Positions 14,578 through 22,453 are shown, numbered from the stretch's first letter. The stretch is 33,749 bases of DNA from a virus (IMGVR_UViG_3300036770_003748:1-33749); one strand, 5' to 3'. Numbers and translations are program-made. The notes: a model not told the origin generated them from the letters alone.

Positions 14578-14911
14578 CGAATCAAAACTACAGTCTGAAT
14601 GCGTCAAATGGTTCAGACTACAGTATCCTAATGTGACCATCTTTGCTATTCCAAATGGTGGCAACCGTGACGCTATTACAGGTGCGATTATGAAACGTGA
14701 AGGTGCGCTGGCTGGAGTAGCCGATCTTTTTATTATGAAGCCATCCAGTAGCTATTGTGGGCTTTTTATTGAGATGAAGGCAGGTAAAGGAAAGCAGAGC
14801 GAAAAGCAGGCAGAGTTTCAGCAAAAAGCAATAGCAGCAGGTTATCAATACAAGGTCATCACATCACTTGATCAATTTGTTAAAGATATAAAGGAGTACT
14901 TATATGAGTAA
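14567..14911 (+). CDS. VRR-NUC domain nuclease
   Basis: A 114-residue protein that is essentially one VRR-NUC domain of the PD-(D/E)XK superfamily. Visible motifs: ESKLQSECVKWFR (5-17), IPNGGNR (28-34), AGVADLFI with the catalytic Asp53, EMK with Glu69 and Lys71, and the QSEKQAEFQ helix (77-85). Stand-alone phage VRR-NUC proteins are structure-selective nucleases, some with Holliday-junction resolving activity. The role is probably DNA processing during replication or before packaging. Confidence 0.85.
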   Translation: MKFSESKLQSECVKWFRLQYPNVTIFAIPNGGNRDAITGAIMKREGALAGVADLFIMKPSSSYCGLFIEMKAGKGKQSEKQAEFQQKAIAAGYQYKVITSLDQFVKDIKEYLYE

Positions 14912-15071
14912 AGATAGAACTGTAACCGACTGGTTGGACGTGATCACGGCCATCTACATTGAAGTCTACGGTACAGACGTGGACTACATAGAAGAGATTG
15001 AAGACTTTATTGATGAAGATGTTGATCTAAAAAGCATACTTAGCAACAAAAAATTGCACATTATCAACTAA
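14904..15071 (+). CDS. Small acidic hypothetical protein (55 residues)
   Basis: ATG 14904 overlaps the nuclease stop by 8 bases and AAAGGAG at 14890-14896 is a good ribosome site; TAA is at 15069-15071. The 55-residue product is strongly acidic (DYIEEIEDFIDEDVDLK at residues 28-44), which is typical of small phage DNA-mimic or inhibitor proteins, but no family is recognised. A promoter-like -33 element lies in its last codons. Confidence 0.55.
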   Translation: MSKDRTVTDWLDVITAIYIEVYGTDVDYIEEIEDFIDEDVDLKSILSNKKLHIIN

Positions 15072-15085
15072 AAATCGTATATTAC
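15054..15085 (+). promoter_or_regulatory. Possible promoter of the structured RNA
   Basis: TTG at 15054-15056 and TATATTAC at 15078-15085 are separated by 21 bases, the same spacing as in the better late promoter-like site (TTG-N21-TACCTTTG). The box matches TAnnTT but not the final TG of the Bacteroidota consensus. A start a few bases downstream would place the 5' end just before the first hairpin at 15094. Confidence 0.4.
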
Positions 15086-15093
15086 AATGTACC

Positions 15094-15198
15094 ATCGTGA
15101 AGGAAGTGCAGAACCTTGACGATTGTTTACTAATCGACCCAAAGCCCATTTCTGGCAATGCGATCTGCACCGCACCCAGAGATGGGTTTTTTATTTTT
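15094..15198 (+). ncRNA. Structured RNA with kissing hairpins and U-tract (small RNA or leader attenuator)
   Basis: Hairpin 1: 15094-15103 pairs with 15114-15123 (nine pairs, one G-G mismatch), loop AAGTGCAGAA. Hairpin 2: CCCATTTCTGG (15145-15155) pairs with CCAGAGATGGG (15176-15186) with one G-U; inside it TGCG/CGCA closes the loop ATCTGCAC. The loops are complementary over 7 bases (GTGCAGA 15106-15112 with TCTGCAC 15164-15170), so a kissing complex is possible. T6-A-T5 follows hairpin 2, the form of an intrinsic terminator. The replication gene ATG lies 6 bases beyond the T-tract. It could be an independent small RNA or an attenuating leader. I know no named family that matches. Confidence 0.65.
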
Positions 15199-15204
15199 AC
15201 CAAT

Positions 15205-15990
15205 ATGAGCAAAAATCGATACATAAATACCAAATTCTGGGACGATGATTACATAGCTGAATTAGAACCATTAAGCAAACTTGTTTTTATCTACTTACTG
15301 ACAAACGCCAACACAAACATAGCTGGCGTATACGAAATTACGATCAAAAGAATAGCTTACGATACCGGAATAGATAGAGAATACGTAAAAGAGATAATTA
15401 GCCAACTTAAGCAGGACGGCAAAATAGATCGTGAAGGCGACTACATAGCACTTGCTAACTTTTTTAAGCACCAAGACTACAAAGGCAAACGACTTGAAGG
15501 TGCAAAGCAGATCATAAACTGCCTTCCAGAAGCTGTAAAACAGATGTCTTGCGTTATCGAAATGCAATATCATATCGATACCCTATGTAAAAATGAAGAT
15601 CCTAAACAAGAAAAAGATGATACAGTATCTATAGGGTATGGATACAGTATCGATACAATATCCCCTAATTATAATTCTAATTCTAATTCAAATGTTAAAA
15701 AACCTATTATTAATAATAAGCAAGAAGAAAATTTTGCAAGACCAAAAAGCCGTAAAGATCAGGAGCTATTAGAATTTTTTATTAATAATGGATCTACGCA
15801 TATTGAAGCTGAAAGATTCTTTGACCATTATGACAGCCAGAATTGGATGAAGGCAAACAATATGCCTATCAGCAGCTGGCATTCGGCCGCATCTGCATGG
15901 ATTAGTAAATCAATACATGATCCTACATTGCGAAAAAAGAACGAAGATCCGGATGAGGAAGCAAGAAGACTTTATGGAGTCAAACTATGA
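15205..15990 (+). CDS. Replication initiation / helicase-loading protein
   Basis: A 261-residue protein from ATG 15205. The frame is open back to a GTG at 15097, but that stretch folds as an RNA with a terminator, so I reject the longer form. Residues 1-90 match the N-terminal winged-helix domain of phage replisome organisers (NTKFWDDDYIAELEPLSKLVFIYLLTN; RIAYDTGIDREYVKEIISQL). A low-complexity linker with SNSNSN lies near 150-160. The C-terminal segment (FFDHYDSQNWMKANNMPISSWHSAASAW) is of the type that contacts DnaB. It overlaps the helicase gene by ATGA, as in other initiator-helicase pairs. Confidence 0.75.
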   Translation: MSKNRYINTKFWDDDYIAELEPLSKLVFIYLLTNANTNIAGVYEITIKRIAYDTGIDREYVKEIISQLKQDGKIDREGDYIALANFFKHQDYKGKRLEGAKQIINCLPEAVKQMSCVIEMQYHIDTLCKNEDPKQEKDDTVSIGYGYSIDTISPNYNSNSNSNVKKPIINNKQEENFARPKSRKDQELLEFFINNGSTHIEAERFFDHYDSQNWMKANNMPISSWHSAASAWISKSIHDPTLRKKNEDPDEEARRLYGVKL

Positions 15991-17297
15991 TTGACACACG
16001 ACATCATGAATACGCTATTATTGGATCAATGCTTGCCTACAGAGGCGATAGCATACTCGATGCAATGGATAGCCTAAGCGATAAGCATTTTAACAGCTTA
16101 CCGGCACGTACGATATTTCAAGCTTTTATTAAGCTACAGAGTGGCAACTTAGAAATGCCATCGGATGTGGATGTACTGGCCTATCTAAACAATACACGAT
16201 CAGAGGTACAAAGCCAAGATATATCCGAGATATTACGATCAGCAACGCCTAATCATCTTTACCACATTGAGGCATTGATTGACGCATACGAGCGTATACA
16301 GATGCGCAAGACAACGCTAACGTATACACAGAAGCTGGAAAGCCAGGAGCATACAAGCCGTGAGTTATCAGAGATGATAATATCCGAGATAATGGAAGCA
16401 GTTGATGTTAATACGTCAAGCTCAAAGCATATATCCGAGATAGCAGCTATTGTGGCCGATACCACAAAGCTAAGTCCATCGATAAAAACAGGATTTTACG
16501 ATCTTGACAATCTCACATCTGGAATATATCCAAAGGAGTATATCGTCATTGGAGCAAGACCATCAACCGGTAAAACAGCGTTAATGATAAACATGGCATA
16601 CAACATAGCCAGTCAAGGTATACCGGTTGGTATATTCTCTCTGGAGATGCCATCGGAGTCGATTATTACAAGAATGATTTGCGGGCTTGCTAACGTGCAG
16701 ATGACGAATAAACTTGAAGGCAAGCTAACGCCACATCAAGAGCAGCGCATCAAAGAAATATCCGCACAGGTGTCAAATCTACCAATATACATTAATGATG
16801 ACTCGGCACCTACGGCATCAATGATACGATCAACCTGCCGAAAATGGACAAGACAGAATCATGTACAAGTTATCTTTCTGGATTACATCACAAAGATAGC
16901 AGCCGGTGATGGAAAGAAGTCAGACACAAGGGAACGTGAAGTATCACGTATATCAACATCGCTAAAAGACACGGCAAAAGATCTTGGTATATCTTTTGTT
17001 GCTATGTCGCAGCTATCACGACTATCCGAACAGCGTCAAGACCGCAGACCTGTTTCAGCAGACCTACGTGACTCCGGACAGATCGAGCAAGACGCAGACA
17101 AGATCATCCTACTGCATAAGCCAGGCATTGGTAAATCTACGCTTTCCGGTAAAGATGGATCGAAGTATATCGAGCTTTTAGTATCTAAGAACAGGAACGG
17201 ACGTATTGGTGCTTGTGAGTTGTATTACGATGCAGAAGCAATGACGTTCAGAAACATCAACAACAATCCAACATACGAAAATGAGCCAATCTTTTAA
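15987..17297 (+). CDS. dnaB: Replicative DNA helicase, DnaB family
   Basis: A 436-residue, normal-length DnaB-like helicase. The N-terminal collar domain spans about 1-110 (HEYAIIGSML at 7-16). The RecA-like domain starts near 165 with GFYDLDNLTSG. Walker A is GARPSTGKT (189-197), the catalytic Glu is in FSLEM (E220), Walker B is VIFLDYI (295-301), followed by the SQLSR arginine-finger region and a DLRDSGQIEQDAD motif. It unwinds DNA 5' to 3' as a hexamer at the phage fork and is probably loaded by the protein of the gene before it. Confidence 0.95.
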   Translation: MIDTRHHEYAIIGSMLAYRGDSILDAMDSLSDKHFNSLPARTIFQAFIKLQSGNLEMPSDVDVLAYLNNTRSEVQSQDISEILRSATPNHLYHIEALIDAYERIQMRKTTLTYTQKLESQEHTSRELSEMIISEIMEAVDVNTSSSKHISEIAAIVADTTKLSPSIKTGFYDLDNLTSGIYPKEYIVIGARPSTGKTALMINMAYNIASQGIPVGIFSLEMPSESIITRMICGLANVQMTNKLEGKLTPHQEQRIKEISAQVSNLPIYINDDSAPTASMIRSTCRKWTRQNHVQVIFLDYITKIAAGDGKKSDTREREVSRISTSLKDTAKDLGISFVAMSQLSRLSEQRQDRRPVSADLRDSGQIEQDADKIILLHKPGIGKSTLSGKDGSKYIELLVSKNRNGRIGACELYYDAEAMTFRNINNNPTYENEPIF

Positions 17298-17397
17298 CCA
17301 AGCAATGCGTATCGTAAACGCAAGACTAAAACGCTACGAGATACGTGATCGCATTAACGAGCATGATCCAAGCAAACGTGAGCCGATTAAACCTTAA
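17281..17397 (+). CDS. Small basic hypothetical protein (38 residues)
   Basis: ATG 17281 lies 17 bases before the helicase stop; TAA is at 17395-17397. The 38-residue helical product (FNQAMRIVNARLKRYEIRDR) is basic and fills the gap before the next gene. Coding cannot be proved at this size. Confidence 0.4.
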   Translation: MSQSFNQAMRIVNARLKRYEIRDRINEHDPSKREPIKP

Positions 17398-17414
17398 CAA
17401 ACAGCTCAAGACAA

Positions 17415-17876
17415 ATGACAGTACAATTAGATTCATTTGAGATTGAAGTATGCCAATACATAGGCAGGCGTAGATCCGAAGTATCAAGATCGACTTACAC
17501 CAAAGTAACCAAAATAGGCGCACAAGATACTGTCGAATCAGATATACAAGGATTCATGGCAGAGTATGCTTTTGCTAAGTATCTGAACGTATTCCCAGAC
17601 TTTACGCTTAATCCGAGAAGTGGAGGATATGATGGCATTACGACAAAAGGCGCACGATATGACATTAAGTCAACAAAGAACAAGAAAGGCAATCTTCTTT
17701 CTACGCTAAAAGCAAACAATGATGTTGACATCTACGTATTAGCCTATGTTGATGACGATAGTGTAGAATTTATTGGATGGGCAAGAAAGGATGAACTAAT
17801 ACGTGAAGACAATATCAAAGACTTAGGACGTGGTAAAGGTTATTTCCTAAGTAAAGATAAACTACGATCATTTTAA
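17415..17876 (+). CDS. PD-(D/E)XK superfamily nuclease-like protein
   Basis: A 153-residue protein with the core of a restriction-endonuclease-like fold: GFMAEYAFAKYLNV (46-59, Glu50 in the first helix), YDGITTKGARYDIKST with Asp73 and the Asp83-x-Lys85 pair, followed by strands VDIYVLAYVDDDSVEFIGWA. This order (E...D...DxK) is typical of small phage PD-(D/E)XK proteins. It could process phage DNA or degrade host DNA. Located between the helicase and small terminase genes. Confidence 0.65.
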   Translation: MTVQLDSFEIEVCQYIGRRRSEVSRSTYTKVTKIGAQDTVESDIQGFMAEYAFAKYLNVFPDFTLNPRSGGYDGITTKGARYDIKSTKNKKGNLLSTLKANNDVDIYVLAYVDDDSVEFIGWARKDELIREDNIKDLGRGKGYFLSKDKLRSF

Positions 17877-17903
17877 CGAATCAAATAAAATTTCATATAT
17901 TCC
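17871..17903 (+). promoter_or_regulatory. Weak promoter-like site before the small terminase gene
   Basis: TTTT (17871-17874), a 21-base spacer and TATATTCC (17896-17903) repeat the spacing of the other two promoter-like sites. The start would fall at or next to ATG 17908, implying a leaderless or nearly leaderless message. Weak match; low confidence. Confidence 0.25.
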
Positions 17904-17907
17904 AAGC

Positions 17908-18309
17908 ATGGGAAATAAATCTACCTGCATACCAAGCGTACAAGATGAGATCTGTGAATGGATAGCATCCGGTAAATCGCTACGTTCATACTGCGCACAA
18001 GATGGCAAGACACCGTTCAGAACAGTACTGCAATGGTTAAGTGATGATGCGAATGAAGATTTCCGCACCAAGTACGCGCGCGCAAGAGAGCTACAAGCCG
18101 AAGTTATGGCTGATGAGCTTATGGATATTGCAGATAAAGACAAGCCTGATCAGCTTGTCCTGCAACATGATAAGATGAAGATTGAGACAAGGCAGTGGAT
18201 AGCCTCGAAGCTATTGCCTAAGAAGTACGGCAACAAGCTCGAATATGAAGACGTAAGCAAACAACAACGCAAGCTGGTTATCATTACAAGTGATAAAGAC
18301 ATCGAATGA
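17908..18309 (+). CDS. terS: Terminase small subunit
   Basis: A 133-residue protein. Residues 10-50 form a helix-turn-helix like segment (DEICEWIASGKSLRSYCAQDGK, then TVLQWL) used for recognising the packaging site. Residues 85-115 hold the motif DKMKIETRQWIASKLLPKKYGNK, which I recognise from phage small terminases. It selects phage DNA and brings it to the large subunit. Unusually, two glycosyltransferase-like genes and a spike-base-like gene separate it from the large subunit gene. Confidence 0.78.
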   Translation: MGNKSTCIPSVQDEICEWIASGKSLRSYCAQDGKTPFRTVLQWLSDDANEDFRTKYARARELQAEVMADELMDIADKDKPDQLVLQHDKMKIETRQWIASKLLPKKYGNKLEYEDVSKQQRKLVIITSDKDIE

Positions 18310-18977
18310 ACATCACAGTACTCACTCCTACGATTGGCACTAAAGACCTTGAGCGATGCGTTAATAGCGTATCGACTCAGACAATAAACAACACACACAG
18401 CGTCCGGCATTTAGTCGTGGCCGATGGCAAGCAGTATATTGCCGATGCAACTAAGTACGCAATGAAAGGATGGCAGGGTGAAGGACTTACGCCTCGCATA
18501 TACACCGTGCCTGACAATACCGGTGGTGGTGGATGGTATGGTCATCGTATCTATGCCTACTACTCACAGCTACTGGACTGCGACTACTTGTTTCTATTGG
18601 ATGAAGATAACACATACGATCCTGAGCATATTGAAAGCCTGATACCTATCGCAGACACATATGGCTTTGCATGGTCATTGCGTAAAGTCTTCAAGAAGGA
18701 TGGCGAGTTTATGGGATATGATAACCAAGAGTCTATTGGGCTGCACCTAAACGGACAAGGTTATGCTCTGGTTGATACATCGTCATGGTGCTTCCGTAGC
18801 GATGCCATCCCTATGCTTACCAATATCTGCGGACAATGGGGCGCTGACCGTCAACTTACGAGCGCAATGCTTGCACGATATGGATCGCTTGTAGAAGCCT
18901 GTAGCAATAAGCATACCATGAATTACTACGCACCTGATAACCTAATTGATTACTTCACACAAATCTGTACTCCTTGA
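18306..18977 (+). CDS. Glycosyltransferase family 2-like protein
   Basis: A 223-residue GT-A protein: TVLTPTIGTKDLERCVNSV (4-22) is the nucleotide-sugar binding start; LVVADGK (36-42) and TVPDNTGGGGWYGHR (67-81) follow; YLFLLDEDNTYDP holds the acidic D99-E-D101 motif. The gene overlaps the small terminase gene by ATGA and the next glycosyltransferase-like gene by 4 bases (TTGA). It lies outside the main sugar cluster at 139-3357 but may act with it. Product and acceptor unknown. Confidence 0.75.
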   Translation: MNITVLTPTIGTKDLERCVNSVSTQTINNTHSVRHLVVADGKQYIADATKYAMKGWQGEGLTPRIYTVPDNTGGGGWYGHRIYAYYSQLLDCDYLFLLDEDNTYDPEHIESLIPIADTYGFAWSLRKVFKKDGEFMGYDNQESIGLHLNGQGYALVDTSSWCFRSDAIPMLTNICGQWGADRQLTSAMLARYGSLVEACSNKHTMNYYAPDNLIDYFTQICTP

Positions 18978-19627
18978 AGCCTATAATCCTATCGCCTTAC
19001 ATGGCAAACGTCAACCCTGCGGTAAAGCAAGCGCAGTTACGTGTTATGAACAAGCTATGTACCGAGATACCATTCCATCAGGTACTTACAACTAAGCGAC
19101 ACGGTGATACGTTAGACAACCTTGCACGCTCGTGTATGGCTAAGGGTTACGATACGGTTATGTTTATGGATATTGATGCTATACCCTTATCAAGCTATGC
19201 TATAGAATACACCTTGCAGAAAGCACATCGTGGGCATCTGATAGGCAACATCCAGCGATCCAATCACATACAAAACGATCAGCACGTATTTGTTGCTCCA
19301 TCGTTTATGGCTATGCAGTTAAACTACTGGACTTGGGCAGGTCAACCATCGTTTGTAGAGACAGCTCGTGGTGATGTAGCTGAAGAAGTTACTTACGCAT
19401 GGGAAGATAAAGGCTGGCCTATGCAGATGTTTATGCCTACAGGCTTTGAGCAAGCACCACTTGAAGTACCACAGTGGAATCTCAAAGACGGTATGCCTCC
19501 ATTCGGATGCGGTACAACCTTCGCACTTGGCATGACGGATATGTCTTATCACGCATTTCAGATACGTACAGGCAACATGGTTGAGAGATTCTTGACCAAA
19601 TGTGAACAAATTATAGCAGAAAATTAA
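18974..19627 (+). CDS. Glycosyltransferase-like protein with DID motif
   Basis: A 217-residue protein. A TTG start at 18974 overlaps the previous stop as TTGA and keeps the opening strand KPIILSPYMANVN; ATG 19001 is the alternative. The strand TVMFMDIDAIPLS holds a D66-I-D68 motif placed like the DxD of GT-A enzymes. Later segments include GNIQRSNHI, VFVAPSFMAM and a final MSYHAFQIR. It is not a standard GT2 enzyme but keeps the DxD context. Paired with the gene before it; ends 19 bases before the late promoter-like site. Confidence 0.55.
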   Translation: MKPIILSPYMANVNPAVKQAQLRVMNKLCTEIPFHQVLTTKRHGDTLDNLARSCMAKGYDTVMFMDIDAIPLSSYAIEYTLQKAHRGHLIGNIQRSNHIQNDQHVFVAPSFMAMQLNYWTWAGQPSFVETARGDVAEEVTYAWEDKGWPMQMFMPTGFEQAPLEVPQWNLKDGMPPFGCGTTFALGMTDMSYHAFQIRTGNMVERFLTKCEQIIAEN

Positions 19628-19645
19628 AATATATTTTTGCTTTTG

Positions 19646-19677
19646 TTGTATATTTTGTATAAAGGTTTGTACCTTTG
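19646..19677 (+). promoter_or_regulatory. Putative late promoter, Bacteroidota type
   Basis: TTG (19646-19648), 21 bases, then TACCTTTG (19670-19677), a perfect TAnnTTTG -7 box with a near-consensus -33 element. It lies in the gap before the whole structural operon, and the first gene has a clear AAGGAG site (19694-19699) five bases from its ATG. A sigma70-like reading (TTGCTT, 15 bases, TATAAA at 19658-19663) is a weaker alternative. Confidence 0.55.
19661..19676. promoter_or_regulatory. Operator-like inverted repeat over the late promoter
   Basis: AAAGGTTTGTACCTTT is a perfect 6-bp inverted repeat with a TTGT centre. It covers most of the proposed -7 box, so a bound regulator could block or switch late transcription. 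The short repeat could also be chance. Confidence 0.4.
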
Positions 19678-19704
19678 GTGTGAACTATTCATCAAGGAGC
19701 CTAT

Positions 19705-19953
19705 ATGCCAAAAGCTGAACTGGGAGCATCAACATACTTCGTGCCGGTAACTCCCGACAATACAAATGCTCTATCTTATTCCACAAGAGCATTGTACGTA
19801 GGCACAGCAGGGAATCTCAACGTATCTGCGTATGATAACTCAGACGTTGCCACCATGTTCATTAACGTATCTGCTGGTACTGTGCTTGACATTGCCGTAA
19901 GCAAAGTTTACGACACGGGTACAACTGCATCCAACATTGTCGCTTTAGTTTGA
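19705..19953 (+). CDS. Spike-base-like small virion protein
   Basis: An 82-residue protein with a good ribosome site. The pattern VPVTPDNTNALSYSTRALYVGTAGNLNV, then a VSAGTVLDIAVSKVYDTGTTASNIVAL end, resembles the short spike-base proteins named after Rcc01079 of the Rhodobacter gene-transfer agent. Such proteins support head spikes or fibres. First gene of the late operon, directly before the large terminase, whose TTG start overlaps its TGA stop. Confidence 0.6.
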   Translation: MPKAELGASTYFVPVTPDNTNALSYSTRALYVGTAGNLNVSAYDNSDVATMFINVSAGTVLDIAVSKVYDTGTTASNIVALV

Positions 19954-21248
19954 GTGCTGCCTTAGCTCTATACGATCCACAGGTCGATCTTGTGACCACG
20001 ATGAAGCCGTACCAATCGGACTTCGTTGCTGGTGATACACGTTTTGTGGCAATCGTAGGTGCTAAGGGATCAAGTAAGACATGGAGCGGTGCAAGGTTTG
20101 TCATCAACGAGATTGATCGACAGCCAAAGTCACAGGGCTTGCTTATGTGGAATACACTACAGCAGGCACGTGATGTCTACTATCAGGACATCGAGCCGTT
20201 AATGAAAGAGCTTGGACTGCGTTACTCGTTTAACCAGTCCACAATGATTCTAAACTTGGAAGGATCAATCATTCACTTGCGTAGCGCAGAAGCAGATGTT
20301 ATCAAGCGTATCGAGTCTATAGCCTATTCATGGGGCTGGGCTGATGAGGCATCGTTCTATCCGGACGATAGCCTGCGCACATTTGTATCACGCATACGTA
20401 AAGGTGAAGCACGTGTACGCATCACATCGATGCCTGATGATCCTGATGCTTTCATCTATAGCTTCCTCGAGAAGCAAGATGCCAAAATCTACGAGATTGG
20501 ATTGTTTGACAATCCCGACAAGAAATTCCGTGAGCGTTACGAATCATTCTTGCGTAGCACATACGATGGCGCTATGCTTGATCGTTTCCTTTATGGCAAA
20601 CGTGTATCACTTACAGGCTTAGGTGCTTTTGCTGTTGAACAAAGCCACCGTATAGACACGCCTTATGATCCCAACAATGATTTGTATTTATCTTGGGACT
20701 TCAACGTAGAATATCGTGCAGTATCCGCATGGCAGATCGTTGCTCGTTCGGATGATGCTAAACCAATTACCGCTTGCGTTCGCTCATGGCAAATGAAACA
20801 GCCTACCGTATATGAAGATGCGCAGGAGCTATGCAATGAGCTGAAAAACCACAAAGGCAATCTCATTCTCCTTGGCGATGCAAGCGGTGCTAATCGTACA
20901 GCGCTTACTACGTCATCAATGTGGTCAGCCGTCAAAGAGACATTCAGCCAAGCCTTTGGTGATCGTCTGCGCTTCCGTGTACCCTTGTCGAATCCAAACG
21001 TTAAAGACACCGTACAATGTGTGAACTGGGCGCTGCGCAATAACCTTGTGCGCTTTGATCCATCCGAGCGTAATGTCTTTCAGTCGCTATCGGCTGCGAA
21101 ACTTGACAAGTACGGCGACATCGACAAGAGTGGCGATAACAAACCATCAGGCGCTAAATCTCACGAAACAGACACGGCACGATACATACTCTGGGAAATC
21201 TACGGACGTATGTATGCCGGTAACAGAAATTCTTATTGGATCGTTTAA
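19950..21248 (+). CDS. terL: Terminase large subunit
   Basis: A 432-residue packaging motor if TTG 19950 (TTGA overlap) is the start; ATG 20001 would give 415. Walker A is GAKGSSKT (37-44), and WADEA with D132-E133 marks Walker B and the catalytic Glu. The C-terminal RNase H-like nuclease is visible as LSWDFNVEYRA (first Asp), ILLGDASGANRT (second) and HETDTARYILW (third). ATP hydrolysis drives DNA into the prohead and the nuclease cuts it. The length is normal. It ends at TAATG, overlapping the portal gene. Confidence 0.92.
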   Translation: MSAALALYDPQVDLVTTMKPYQSDFVAGDTRFVAIVGAKGSSKTWSGARFVINEIDRQPKSQGLLMWNTLQQARDVYYQDIEPLMKELGLRYSFNQSTMILNLEGSIIHLRSAEADVIKRIESIAYSWGWADEASFYPDDSLRTFVSRIRKGEARVRITSMPDDPDAFIYSFLEKQDAKIYEIGLFDNPDKKFRERYESFLRSTYDGAMLDRFLYGKRVSLTGLGAFAVEQSHRIDTPYDPNNDLYLSWDFNVEYRAVSAWQIVARSDDAKPITACVRSWQMKQPTVYEDAQELCNELKNHKGNLILLGDASGANRTALTTSSMWSAVKETFSQAFGDRLRFRVPLSNPNVKDTVQCVNWALRNNLVRFDPSERNVFQSLSAAKLDKYGDIDKSGDNKPSGAKSHETDTARYILWEIYGRMYAGNRNSYWIV

Positions 21249-22450
21249 TGGCATCACTGAGAGACTTGATATTCAAATCAGCAGAAGAGCGCAGACAAGC
21301 CAAGATGGTTCCGTCTCGTGCTTATGAGGCTATGATATGGGGCAAAGGATGGGAAGACTATACACGTTGGGATAAGAAGAAATTAATCGAGCAAGGCTTT
21401 GAGCGTAATGCTCCATTCTATTCGGCTGCAATGCTCTTATCACGTACTGTGGCATCTATGCCGATATACATTGATGCTAAGAAATCCGGCAGAGGCGTAA
21501 GCACAGACACGCATCCAATACTATCTTTGATGAACCGTAATATGCCAATGGATCAGTTTGTCCAGATGGTTACGCTATGGCTCATCACAACAGGCGAATC
21601 GTACATCAACATCGTCAAGAGCGATCACGACAATCGTCCGCTTGGTCTTGTGCCTATCCCTGCACAGAATATAGATCCGATACAAGGTGACTATCTCAAG
21701 CCTATCGTTGGCTACAAGTACACCGAGAATCGTGAGATCTACTTTGCTGAAGACGAGATTATATTCATTAAGCTGCCCAACCTACGTGAGTACTTTCACG
21801 GCATGAGCGCTGGCGTTCCGCTTGGCGAGATTATCGACCTACACAATGCAGCTATCACGTGGAATAAGAACGTGGCTCTTGGTGGTGGTGTGCCTCCAAT
21901 CATTGCTACAGCTCCGGGCATTACGCAGGAAGAATCAAACAGACTTAAAGATGCATGGCAGATGCAAGGTGGCGCTGCTAATGCACACAGGCTGAAGATC
22001 GTAAGCGAGAACCTTACACTACAGCGCTTTTCAGATAAGCCACAGGAAGCCGAATGGAGCGAGGCAGTACAACAGTCGATGCGTATGATCGTGATGGCTC
22101 TGGGACTAAGTAGCGAGCTTCTCAACGATGCTGCAAACAAGACCTACTCCAACTTCCAAGAAGCACGTAAGGCTTTGTACATGGAAGCTGCCATACCGCT
22201 TGGCAAGATGATCTATGCGGCTATTACAAGAGCATTACAACCGTTTTATTCAGATAATCCGGTCATTGAAATTGACACGGACAAGATTGACGCCATCCAA
22301 GAGGATCGTGCGCTCGTTATCGATAGGTTGACCAAAGCCGTTGCGGCTGGTATCATTACTGCGAATGAAGCTCGTGAAGAGCTTGGATATACGCCTATCG
22401 AAGAAGGTGAAGATGTTATAACAACAACCCAAACAACTACAACAGAATAA
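21248..22450 (+). CDS. Portal protein, HK97 type
   Basis: A 400-residue protein from ATG 21248, which shares a base with the terminase stop; a TTG at 21236 is less likely. The order is typical of HK97-type portals: NAPFYSAAMLLSRTVASMPIYI near 50-75, HPILSLMNRNMPMDQF near 92-107, GESYINIVKSDHDNRPLGLVPIP, a central ALGGGVPPIIATAPG region, and QSMRMIVMALGLSSELLNDAANKTYSNFQEARKA before the C-terminal clip. Twelve copies form the ring through which DNA passes. Followed directly by the protease gene, as in HK97-like phages. Confidence 0.9.
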   Translation: MASLRDLIFKSAEERRQAKMVPSRAYEAMIWGKGWEDYTRWDKKKLIEQGFERNAPFYSAAMLLSRTVASMPIYIDAKKSGRGVSTDTHPILSLMNRNMPMDQFVQMVTLWLITTGESYINIVKSDHDNRPLGLVPIPAQNIDPIQGDYLKPIVGYKYTENREIYFAEDEIIFIKLPNLREYFHGMSAGVPLGEIIDLHNAAITWNKNVALGGGVPPIIATAPGITQEESNRLKDAWQMQGGAANAHRLKIVSENLTLQRFSDKPQEAEWSEAVQQSMRMIVMALGLSSELLNDAANKTYSNFQEARKALYMEAAIPLGKMIYAAITRALQPFYSDNPVIEIDTDKIDAIQEDRALVIDRLTKAVAAGIITANEAREELGYTPIEEGEDVITTTQTTTTE

Positions 22451-22453
22451 GCC

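Noticed and set aside
15097-15204. GTG-initiated N-terminal extension of the replication initiator
   Set aside because: This stretch forms two strong hairpins and a U-tract, and the conserved domain begins after ATG 15205.
11355-19627. Search for integrase, repressor, reverse transcriptase or toxin-antitoxin genes
   Set aside because: None of the early proteins shows tyrosine or serine recombinase, CI-like or RT motifs, so no claim of lysogeny or a diversity-generating system is made.
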